From: an uncultured Bacteroidota bacterium
GTDB taxonomy: Bacteria; Bacteroidota; Bacteroidia; Chitinophagales; Chitinophagaceae
DNA: 64,000 nt
Assembly: GCA_903905065.1 (NCBI GenBank)
Contig: CAIVEW010000039.1
Location: 1-64,000 of the forward strand
Reading direction: 5' to 3'
This document shows positions 20,801-27,071 of the stretch, piece by piece (the stretch's first letter is position 1; every line of letters starts with the position of its first letter). The notes beneath the pieces are model-generated. The model was not told the origin of the DNA, made no database searches, and was given only the letters and a program-made list of their open reading frames with translations. Position numbers and translations under genes: made by a program.

Positions 20801-22065
20801 GCATGTTGCTTCATATCCACATTTCCGGTAAAGACAGCATATGCGCGGGCGATGCAGATACATTGATTGCGTCAGGCTATACGGGAAGCCTATTTGCATG
20901 GACTCCTGCGGTAGGCCTTAGCTGCCTGGTTTGTGATACGACTATTTCCCGTGTCATCAATACTACCACTTATACGGCTACAGCAATCGATACATTGGGC
21001 TGTAAGTACACCGCTTCGTTTACGGTTTCTGTTAACCCGCTACCAACAATAAAGGTTACTCCAAACCCAACCATAGTCTGCCAGGGTTCTTCGACACAGC
21101 TTACAGCAACCGGCGCAGCCACTTACACATGGTTCCCGAATGCATTCCTTTCGTGCGATAATTGCCCTAACCCGATAGCATCCGACACACAAAATCTTGT
21201 GTACAATGTGATAGGTACAAGTGTCTATGGCTGCCGCGATTCTGTTTCAGTGCCTGTTTCGGTGCTGGATACGACAAGGCTTACCATAAGCAACGATACC
21301 ATTATATGTCTTGGCCAGAGTGCACAACTGATAGCTACCAGCACAAGCGTAGACGGTTCGCACCCAGAGTTTTACTCCTGGTCTCCGACTACCGGCCTGA
21401 GTGATCCTAACAGTCCGATCCCTGTTGCAACACCTGATACTACTACACAGTACAGTGTGACAATAAAGGAAAACTACTGCTTTACCCGCGTGGAAAATGT
21501 TACTGTATATGTTGAGCCGCAGCCGACAATTGTAATCTCCACAAGTGCAACAAATGTTTCCGCAGGTAGCACCGTCCAGTTATCTGCAAGCATAGCCAAT
21601 GAGGTGCTTGTAAATAACTACATATGGACACCAAGCGCTGGGTTATCGTGCGACAGGTGCTTTGCTCCTATTGCCACACCTACGGTTACCACTACTTACA
21701 CATTCACAGCTACATCGAATTATGGATGTACCTCTAACGCTGACGTTACGGTTACCACTTTCTGCGACCAGAGCCAGGTATTCATACCCAATACCTTCAC
21801 TCCTAACGGAGATGGTGTTAATGATCGCTTCTATATCAGCGCACATGGTGTTAGCCTGATCGTGAGGCTGAGCGTTTATAATCGTTGGGGAGAGCTGGTA
21901 TTCCAGTCGCTCAACTCGCAACCAAACGAACCCGGTGCAGGATGGGACGGTACTTATAAAGGACAGGTGCTTGAACCAGATGTGTTCGTTTATGTTGCCG
22001 AGGTAATATGTGACCTGGGCCAGCAACCATTCAGTTTCAAAGGCGATGTATCTATAGTTCGATAA
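11824..22065 (+). CDS. Giant Ig-like (BIG2) repeat adhesin with gliding-motility-associated C-terminal (CHU_C-type) T9SS sorting domain, SprB-like architecture
   Basis: 3413-aa ORF; signal peptide ...MKILTGIFFLASLFSTRQTFAQ; ~38 repeats of VCVG..LSDATAGGTWSSSN..VATV...TGVVTG...TITYTLPTGC..TVTVNP; C-term VFIPNTFTPNGDGVNDRFYISAHG...LSVYNRWGELVFQS...GWDGTYKGQVLEPDVFVYVAEV. Confidence 0.95.
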   Translation: MTNFLRSQVPNLRSYSVKSGSAKMKILTGIFFLASLFSTRQTFAQNCLSGANVTATATSICSGDSVVLTLTGVTGGTAVPLWSANYQWQSSTTGVGGPWTNVGAPGTISSAGTVTASFNTSGLFANIYYQVVLTGIVGDCTVGTTTATSNAISITVNPRPAPITGIANICVGLQQCLTDVSSGGTWSSDDNTVATVGGTGCVFGVQSGTATIIYTLAGCSSTSVVTVNATGNITGPSVVCQGSTISLTDATAGVTWSSSNGNASVDGSGNVTGIAGGTSIITATSPLGCNATTVITINPLPAGITGNTGICIGLTNCLSDADAGGAWSSSNSSVASISTAGCVTGSGLGNATITYMLATGCLVTTTVTVNPLPTAILGTASVCQGSTTVLTDATAGGTWTSSNPAIAPVTPGAGNVSGALPGTATITYTLPTGCIATIVVTVNPYAPITGNLNVCLGGTSTLSDAATGGVWSSSNPAVGSVDPVTGVVTGLTLGPVTINYTLPFGCVATTSVTVDPLPSAISGPSTVCVGAVITLTDLPAGGAWSSSTPTVAIIDPVTGVVTGISNGTTTITYTLPTGCTATAVIAVNPVASITGPTAVCVGSSISLADGTPGGGWSSTNPGIASVDPFGNVTGLSAGTTTISYSLPSGCAATVVITVNPLPAPISGTLNVCAWGGITCLTDASAGGVWSSTLVVIAPTGCAKGFDTGLATVTYTLPTGCQTISNLTVNPLPAPITGNTTVCVGFTTTLSDTSPGGTWTSATTSVATIGSTTGIVTGQASGVTQITYTLSTGCTADVSVNVLPVPNVITGATVVCQGSITSLTDATAGGTWSSSTTSVATVDASGNVTGVSGGTATIIYTIPSGCFTSIVVTVNPLPAPISGPGTVCIGNTISLNDATGGGTWSSTNTAVGTVDGIGDVAGITAGTTTISYTINTGCAATWVVTVNPLFPITGNMPLCVGQSITLSDAAAGGTWSSVNPGIASVDAISGTVTGTGPAGGTTTIVYNLPTGCTTNVIVTVNPAPLGITGGTTVCAGLTTNLTDATAGGNWSSSDPTVAQVGATGIVTGIAGGTATITYQIGSGCFVTTTVTVYPFSQIVGNPNVCLGQTTSLTDATAGGTWGSVNIAVATVDGVGNVTGVSVDTTTIYYTLPTGCQATVVVTVNPLQPITGGNTQLCVGNLLFLSDAALGGIWTSSNTGIATVGSLSGVVTGGPGTGIVTIVYTLPTGCVASTTITVNALSAITGPSSVCVGSTITLNDATAGGTWSSSNAAIGSVDPLTGVVTGVAAGAVIISYTYGANCSAIYSVIVNPMSPITGTFSLCPGLCNALSDATVGGVWSSSNTSIATIGSGTGLVCGVASGTATIIYAVPTGCSASVIVTVNTVLPLTGNPSICLGGNTSLTDAVAGGTWSSSNTAVATVDGLGNVTSAGAVGTTNITYTLPGTGCVAVITVTVNPLPAPITGPNQVCADGGTAQLSDATAGGVWSSINPTVSATGVITGAAPGTGTVTYTLPTGCSAYYTITINPLPTLINGNLVVCQGLTTTLSDLTNGGTWSSSNGAIGTIGSISGIVTGIAPGTTVVTYTLATGCYVDTVITINPNPLPINGTLSVCVGLTTALTDITGGGVWTSSTVAVGTINPVTGIVTGIAPGTTTITYTLLTGCLNTVVVTVNPNPTAILGAGSVCVGQTITLTDVTPAGSWSSSNTGVATVGSGTGIVTGVASGTTTITYMLSTGCIITRVITVNPLSPVTGVASTCVGLTTCLSDATAGGTWSSSTTSVGTVNPVTGCVTGISAGTTTIFYIMPTGCTATIIVTVYALPTPISGTLSVCVGQTTSVSDGTAGGTWSSSNTGVATIGSSSGIITGVGAGTATISYTLGTGCIMTAVVTVNPLAPITGVTNLCQSQVTTVSDAVGGGVWSSSNGNVSVDAFGNVTAITVGTSIISYVLPTGCTTTLTVTVNPLGAIHGTTELCVGTSTVFTDSVLGGTWNSSNTGVATVNSITGVVTGISAGTTIISYTVPTGCTATIIVTVAALSPITGPSTVCQGDSIALTDATPSGVWSSSHDSTATVSSTGEVNAHHSGTVIISYSYGPGCVAIHSVIVNPSTPILGNLNVCEGLTTHLSDSTLGGTWSIAPTSVAVINLGGTVTAVGSGGLTATVTYTLPTGCFVTAVVTVNVTNPIQGADSVCVGLTTSLTDATAGVTWTSSAPGIASINSATGLVTGISAGTATITATSPLGCTTTVVVTVNPLPSAILGTPVVCQGLTITLSDLTVPGTWSSSNPGIATISAGGVVTGIAPGTATITWTLPTSCITTVVVTVNPLPAPITGNLVVCQGSTTALSDITAGGTWSSGSTGVATISATGVVTGISGGTSTITYTLGTGCIITAIVTVNPLPNPITGNPNICIGTTVCYNDATPGGTWTSSNPAVGSISVAGCVAGLTLGTTTITYDLTATGCLVTRTVTVDPLPTPILGADSVCVGLCTPLSDATPGGTWTSSNPTVETIGLGTGLACGITAGVVTDTYTLFSTGCFVTTTVTVNPLPLPIMGNFSVCQFTTNTLTDANPGGTWSSSDVVVAPIGSATGIVSGNVLGTATITYTLPTGCIITQVVTVNPLPAPITGSVPICVGFTITLSDITPGGTWISSLIDTATINSTGLVTGVHSGTSTITYTITNTGCIATTIVTVNPIPDPITGNNTVCLHDSVMLSDANYGGSWSSSNPGVGSISPYGLSDTTAWVIGENPGGTLITYTLPTGCSITDSVTVFPLPPAITGPSVVCVASSITLSDASVGGTWSDAPAGIASINSVTGILTGVSAGTVLVTYTSNQGCTVTTIITVNPIPAPITGIDRVCNGFSTALHDASTGGVWSVSDTTIDTVSGTGVVTGLSPGNDTIFYTFPITGCNVPLTFTVNPIPVITVIVSPNATICIGGSATLLASGAATAGGTAGTYVWTPPTGLSATIGNPVTASPIVTTTYTVTGTTQWGCSSDTTVTVHVDSMLLHIHISGKDSICAGDADTLIASGYTGSLFAWTPAVGLSCLVCDTTISRVINTTTYTATAIDTLGCKYTASFTVSVNPLPTIKVTPNPTIVCQGSSTQLTATGAATYTWFPNAFLSCDNCPNPIASDTQNLVYNVIGTSVYGCRDSVSVPVSVLDTTRLTISNDTIICLGQSAQLIATSTSVDGSHPEFYSWSPTTGLSDPNSPIPVATPDTTTQYSVTIKENYCFTRVENVTVYVEPQPTIVISTSATNVSAGSTVQLSASIANEVLVNNYIWTPSAGLSCDRCFAPIATPTVTTTYTFTATSNYGCTSNADVTVTTFCDQSQVFIPNTFTPNGDGVNDRFYISAHGVSLIVRLSVYNRWGELVFQSLNSQPNEPGAGWDGTYKGQVLEPDVFVYVAEVICDLGQQPFSFKGDVSIVR
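12309..20560 (+). repeat. Array of ~38 BIG2-like Ig repeats (~70-75 aa each)
   Basis: Manual count of (I/V)C.G...LSDA..GGTWSS...GC....VTVNP units in the 3413-aa ORF. Confidence 0.9.
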
Positions 22066-22095
22066 GAATATTTTAAAAAATTAAAACCAGATAAA

Positions 22096-23166
22096 ATGAA
22101 GCGTTTTTTAATCGGTTTATCAGTAAGTGCACTGCTCGGCGTGGGCGTTAACAGCCATGCACAGGATATCCATTTTTCACAGTTCTACGAAAATGCGATA
22201 CTCCGCAATCCTGCGCTCACCGGCATTTTCAGTGGCGACTACAAAGTCGGTATTGATTACCGCAGCCAGTGGGCTTCGATCTCTGTTCCTTACAGCACCA
22301 CTATGATCTCGGGCGAGACACGTATACTCGTGAACCGCGAGGTCGGGGACTATGTAAGTATCGGACTTGTCGGGACATATGATAAAGCAGGTACCATTGA
22401 TTTCACCAGTATGCAGCTATATCCTGCTGTCAGCTACAACAAGGCACTGGAAGATCAGCACAATTCTTACTTATCTGTAGGCTTTTCCGGTGGCTATATC
22501 CATCGTTCCATAGATCAAAGCAAAATGACTACCAGCAGCCAGTGGATCGACGGCTCGTACTTACCGGGTAACCCCACGGGTGAATTGCTGCCATTCAAAA
22601 GCCTGAACAATTACGACCTCGGAGCGGGCGTAAGCCTTAACAGCTCACTGGATCAAAGTGGCGTCTTCAACTATTATCTCGGCGCCGGCGCTTACCATCT
22701 CAATGCACCGACCGAGACTTTTAACAGCAGTGACGTACTTGTAAAATTGCCGATCAAGTGGGAGTTCAGCGCAGGATTCCATACATCCTTCAGCCAGCAG
22801 TTTGGTTTAACCGTTCACGCAAACTATAGCCTGATGCAGCCATACAGCGAGACTATCGTAGGCGGTATGTTCACCTGGCGCAGCATGCCGGTGGGTCTTC
22901 CAAGTATTTTCGCTTTCTCTTTTGGTTGTTTTTACCGCTACCAGGATGCGATCATTCCAACAATAAAAATCGACTACAAAGACGTGGCCATCGGTATCTC
23001 TTACGACGTTACCAATTCATCATTGATCACAAGCACAGCGCTTTCTTCAGCAGGTGCTACGGAAATTTCGCTGTACATCAGGGGCAACTACAACCACAAG
23101 AAAAACCCACGCGATCCGGTGATGTGCCCACGTTTTGAGGACCTAAACAACTACAATTTCAGATAA
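22096..23166 (+). CDS. PorP/SprF family type IX secretion system membrane protein
   Basis: MKRFLIGLSVSALLGVGVNSHAQDIHFSQFYENAILRNPALTGIFSGDYKVGIDYRSQWASI is diagnostic; directly downstream of the CHU_C adhesin. Confidence 0.95.
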   Translation: MKRFLIGLSVSALLGVGVNSHAQDIHFSQFYENAILRNPALTGIFSGDYKVGIDYRSQWASISVPYSTTMISGETRILVNREVGDYVSIGLVGTYDKAGTIDFTSMQLYPAVSYNKALEDQHNSYLSVGFSGGYIHRSIDQSKMTTSSQWIDGSYLPGNPTGELLPFKSLNNYDLGAGVSLNSSLDQSGVFNYYLGAGAYHLNAPTETFNSSDVLVKLPIKWEFSAGFHTSFSQQFGLTVHANYSLMQPYSETIVGGMFTWRSMPVGLPSIFAFSFGCFYRYQDAIIPTIKIDYKDVAIGISYDVTNSSLITSTALSSAGATEISLYIRGNYNHKKNPRDPVMCPRFEDLNNYNFR

Positions 23167-23184
23167 TATTTCTACAAAGAATCT

Positions 23185-23218
23185 AATAAAAAAGCGCTCT
23201 CCGGAGCGCTTTTTTATT
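23185..23218. terminator. Bidirectional rho-independent terminator
   Basis: AATAAAAAAGCGCTC-TCCG-GAGCGCTTTTTTATT, perfect 15-bp stem. Confidence 0.9.
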
Positions 23219-23254
23219 GCGCGTACATTGGATACAGAGTGATCGCGATGAGAA

Positions 23255-23824
23255 TTGACCGCGATAAAATGCTCTTTTTTTCCACCAATGATGCTTTCCA
23301 TGCCGATTTATGCACAAACAATTTATGTTCCCATAGCGAATGATACAGCGAATACTTACAAAGCAGAGACAGATGCCAACCATAGAGGTAAAAATGTTGA
23401 AAAGCAGACAGTTTTACTAAATCGATTTACAGTGATGAATGTGTCAAAAAAATACCTGATTCTTAGTCTTGATGGCGCTGACTGGTCCGGTGAAACTAGT
23501 AGTACCGGAACGCGTTTTGCCTCAACGAAAAAACCAAAGACATTTATGATGAGAGATCACATTAAACTACACAAGGATGATATATACCGGTACATGATCG
23601 AATTTGAAATCGATGAAAATGGGAATTGTATTCCTAACCAATACGAAAAAATTTATGGCTTTGAGCAACTACCCGCAAACCCGAAACGCACGTCTAAAGT
23701 GACCTGTAGCCTGGCTATTGAAAAAAAGCAAAACAATATGGCCTTGTTGAAACAGACAACGAAGTCAATGCATTTTTACAGTGGGGGTTTTCAAAAAGCC
23801 ACAACTATTTATCGGCAATTGTAA
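23255..23824 (+). CDS. Hypothetical protein, possibly a decayed gene
   Basis: 189-aa ORF; plausible start within MMLSMPIYAQTIYVPIANDTANT...; no recognised family. Confidence 0.3.
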   Translation: MTAIKCSFFPPMMLSMPIYAQTIYVPIANDTANTYKAETDANHRGKNVEKQTVLLNRFTVMNVSKKYLILSLDGADWSGETSSTGTRFASTKKPKTFMMRDHIKLHKDDIYRYMIEFEIDENGNCIPNQYEKIYGFEQLPANPKRTSKVTCSLAIEKKQNNMALLKQTTKSMHFYSGGFQKATTIYRQL

Positions 23825-24268
23825 ATTTTGCGTGCTCCAAAAAACAAATACTACATTGAATAACATAGGAAATGGAGAATTGTAAAAAACAGATTTCTAT
23901 AATGCCCGGGAATTTAATCCATGGGCGGGCGAATTTATAAAGACAAAACAATCGAAGACAATTAATAGCCATGAACAAGATGTGGACTATGATACAGGTT
24001 TTTAGACGTCAAATAACCACTTTGGGAGTTTCGCCTTTCAAGAAAAATAGTAATTGGTTTGCCACACTCAGATTTTTACTTTGTAATGGTTGAGATCTGC
24101 CTTCAAGAAGGTAACGATGTACGATTAAGTAACAAAATCACACAGAGGGAAATAAGAATGCGTGCAGAGTACCGCCAGCAACAACGTCGAATCACGCTAA
24201 AATCACTCCACCGCACCGGAATCGGAAGAATAAGCAAAGCGAAACGTGATTACAAAAGCCAAAAAAAA

Positions 24269-24294
24269 CACCGGCAGTAACAAAACTGCCGGTG
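24269..24294 (-). terminator. Terminator of the 24318-26006 gene
   Basis: CACCGGCAGT-AACAAA-ACTGCCGGTG, T-tract on the minus strand after the stem. Confidence 0.85.
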
Positions 24295-24317
24295 AATAAT
24301 ATTTGTAGCAAGCGCTA

Positions 24318-26006
24318 CTAATTCCCAGTTTTTAGTATTTTTTCTGTGGTTAGTTTGACACCGGTGATGTGGTCAAAAACAGAAAGAATGTAGGTACCGG
24401 CAGCATAGCTTTTCAGGTCAAGTTGATTTGCATCGCTTACAAAAGCCAGCGTCCGGCCGTCGATACTCGTTATCTGCAAATCTGTGCTGTTTGCACTTTC
24501 CACTGAGATAAAGCCGTTGGTCGGATTAGGATAGATACGTATACCTGTGCCGTTTACATTTTGTACAGATGTCGCGGGGTAGCTGTAAGTCGCTGAATTG
24601 TTTGAGCAGCCATTTCCATCAGTAACCCTAACTGAATAAACGCCCGGCATAATAATAGTATAAGTTGGCGCCGTTGCACCACCTATATAAGCCCCTGCGT
24701 TAAGCCAATTGTAAGCTGTATAGCTAAGTGTTGTCGCAAGATGCACATTGCCGGTGGTCACGAGTACGGGGTTCGGCAACGCGTTTATGGTCATTACATA
24801 AGTAGCGGATTGGAAGCAATGATATGTCGGTTCCGTCACAGTGTAACTTAACGTAACCGTGCCTCCGGAAACACCAGTAACATAGCCGTTTGACATCACC
24901 GTTGCTTTTGCAGTACTTCCGCTTGACCACTCGCCTATGGGCTCCTGATCATCATGCAACTCGGTCAGCTCACCAGCGCACAGTACTTGTTGTCCTGTTA
25001 TGATTCCCGGGTATGGCAGTGAATCAACGGTAATTCCCGCTGTCGTTGTCCAGCTGCCGCAGGCATTGGAAAATAGGTACGTAATCGTTGCTGGTCCTAC
25101 AGCTACTCCACCTACTACTCCGCTTGATGATCCAACGGTAGCAACTGAAGGAGCACTGCTGACCCAGCTTCCCGCCGCAGGAGAACCAGTCAATGTCACG
25201 TTAGCATGCTGGCATACATTTATTGGTCCCGATACAACCAATGAAGTTACCACAGTATCCACCGATACCGTACGCGTGGCCCTTATGGTACCACAGCCGT
25301 TGGTAACTGCATAAGTAATACGGGTGCTTCCCGCTGAAATACTGGACACCAAACCTGAGGAACCAACGGTAGCCACGGCCGGAACACTACTGCTCCATAC
25401 ACCGCCGGCCGTACCATCAAACAATGTAGTACTACTGCCAAGGCAAATATCGTTAATGCCTGTAATTGCAGGCACTACAGGCAATGGATTTACAGTTACA
25501 ACACAAGTTGCACGCACCGTACCGCACGAATTAGAAACAGAATAGCTGATCGTCGCAGTACCACCACCAGTTCCCGAAACAATACCCGTAGATGCCACGG
25601 TGGCTATACTGGTAGCACTACTGCTCCAAACACCGCCGGTGGCAATATCCGACAAACTAATAGTAGCGCCCTGGCACACCGATGTATCATCGCCCAATAT
25701 CACACCCGCCACAGGAACCGGATCAACGGTGATGATCTGTGTTGCAATGCCTGTACTCGCAGTAAATGTGATCATAGCAGTCCCTCCAGCAACACCCGAA
25801 ACTACGCCTGTGCCTGAACCGATGGTTGCAACACTTGGTGTGCCGCTACTCCATGTACCGGTTGCCGCATCGTTCAATGTTGTAGTGCCACCAACACAGA
25901 TCTTAAACGTACCTGTAATAGGCGACGTAGCTGCCGCAGCAAAGCTGGTGAAGATCAGGTTTCCAAGGAATACCAGTAGGGTAAAAAGTAAAGCTCTATT
26001 TTTCAT
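24318..26006 (-). CDS. BIG2-like Ig-repeat protein with type A T9SS C-terminal sorting domain
   Basis: 562 aa; five GGVWSSS..VATVGS repeats; C-term IRIYPNPTNGFISVESANSTDLQITSIDGRTL...LDLKSYAAGTYILSVFD. Confidence 0.93.
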   Translation of the reverse strand: MKNRALLFTLLVFLGNLIFTSFAAAATSPITGTFKICVGGTTTLNDAATGTWSSGTPSVATIGSGTGVVSGVAGGTAMITFTASTGIATQIITVDPVPVAGVILGDDTSVCQGATISLSDIATGGVWSSSATSIATVASTGIVSGTGGGTATISYSVSNSCGTVRATCVVTVNPLPVVPAITGINDICLGSSTTLFDGTAGGVWSSSVPAVATVGSSGLVSSISAGSTRITYAVTNGCGTIRATRTVSVDTVVTSLVVSGPINVCQHANVTLTGSPAAGSWVSSAPSVATVGSSSGVVGGVAVGPATITYLFSNACGSWTTTAGITVDSLPYPGIITGQQVLCAGELTELHDDQEPIGEWSSGSTAKATVMSNGYVTGVSGGTVTLSYTVTEPTYHCFQSATYVMTINALPNPVLVTTGNVHLATTLSYTAYNWLNAGAYIGGATAPTYTIIMPGVYSVRVTDGNGCSNNSATYSYPATSVQNVNGTGIRIYPNPTNGFISVESANSTDLQITSIDGRTLAFVSDANQLDLKSYAAGTYILSVFDHITGVKLTTEKILKTGN

Positions 26007-26215
26007 TTTTCTTAGTTTTTGCTATCGTTAAAAAGTCATTGCAACAGGATAAATTTCGAAACAATCAAACGCATACAAAATTAATATAAAAATATTAAAT
26101 TAATGCGTACGCGTGATTGTTTGCAATATACTGATTTTAGCAAAAATGTACACTAATTTTTCTTCATTTTTAAGAAGATCGCACTATATGGTAACCAGCC
26201 AATAGTAGCGGCTGA

Positions 26216-26965
26216 TCACAGCACCGACCACCATATATTTCTCGGGGCCATTTTGCCCCAGCTCTTAAAGCTCTCCTGCAATGTTTCGAAGAGTTCTTTT
26301 TCCGTTACTTTTTTTCCTTTGTCAGGAACCACAAAGTCAGTTTCCTTCGGTGCCACCAGCTCCACTTTATCAGCGGTCCAGGTGGTGTGCAGGCGGGGAA
26401 TGGCCAGCTCCATGATCATGCCGGGCAGGCCTCCAAACATTTCCGGGCCTCCGCTCACAATAATATCTTCGGTATAAAACGCCACTACATACACTGTATC
26501 GCACATCCTACCCACAGCCTTATGACACTTAAAATTAGCAATAGTTCTGATCTCATCCTTCACCTGCCATTTTATATTCCGTATTGTATCTTCTATATAA
26601 AATTTCTGATCAAATACTTTCTTGTTGGCCTTTATCTTATTGGCTGCAAAATCGGTAAAAACTATATTGCCCGTTGCCGGGCCGCCGCCAAACATCTTAA
26701 AAACGTTGCCCTCCACTTCTCTGCCCGGCTTATAAATACTCCTCGAGCTATCAAAGACCAGGTCAAAATAGGAACTGTTGAACTTGGGTATCTTTGCTTT
26801 CATCTGCTCCATGAAGGGGTTTGGGCCATCCTCCTCCATTTCCTTCATTTGCGCGTATACATTTATCTTGCGCTCATACTCTATCTTTCCTACAGTGGTG
26901 TACTGTGCTTTCGCCCCTATCGCCGCACAAAACATAATGCTTGCCGTAATCAATATCCGTTTCAT
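26216..26965 (-). CDS. GLPGLI family protein
   Basis: 249 aa; GGLPGMIMELAIPRLHTTWTADKVE motif; adjacent to TonB-type receptor. Confidence 0.9.
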   Translation of the reverse strand: MKRILITASIMFCAAIGAKAQYTTVGKIEYERKINVYAQMKEMEEDGPNPFMEQMKAKIPKFNSSYFDLVFDSSRSIYKPGREVEGNVFKMFGGGPATGNIVFTDFAANKIKANKKVFDQKFYIEDTIRNIKWQVKDEIRTIANFKCHKAVGRMCDTVYVVAFYTEDIIVSGGPEMFGGLPGMIMELAIPRLHTTWTADKVELVAPKETDFVVPDKGKKVTEKELFETLQESFKSWGKMAPRNIWWSVL

Positions 26966-27071
26966 GTCTCAAATATTTGGTGTTTCGCAGAGCCGTTGCA
27001 ATGCAACCTCTACTGCCTGTCCTACTCAAAAACCTATTAACCCTTTAACCTATTAACCCTTTAACCAACCA

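Noticed and set aside
12148-21000. Many antisense/alternate-frame ORFs over the 3413-aa gene (e.g. 18297..18860 minus, 187 aa)
   Set aside because: Repeat-derived shadow ORFs: they recur once per Ig repeat with the same MVVVPA.TPVT pattern and are explained by the sense-strand codon composition
24059-24280. 73-aa basic ORF as a real gene
   Set aside because: No family, weak start context, lies in the decayed-looking interval and ends at the terminator of the opposite gene
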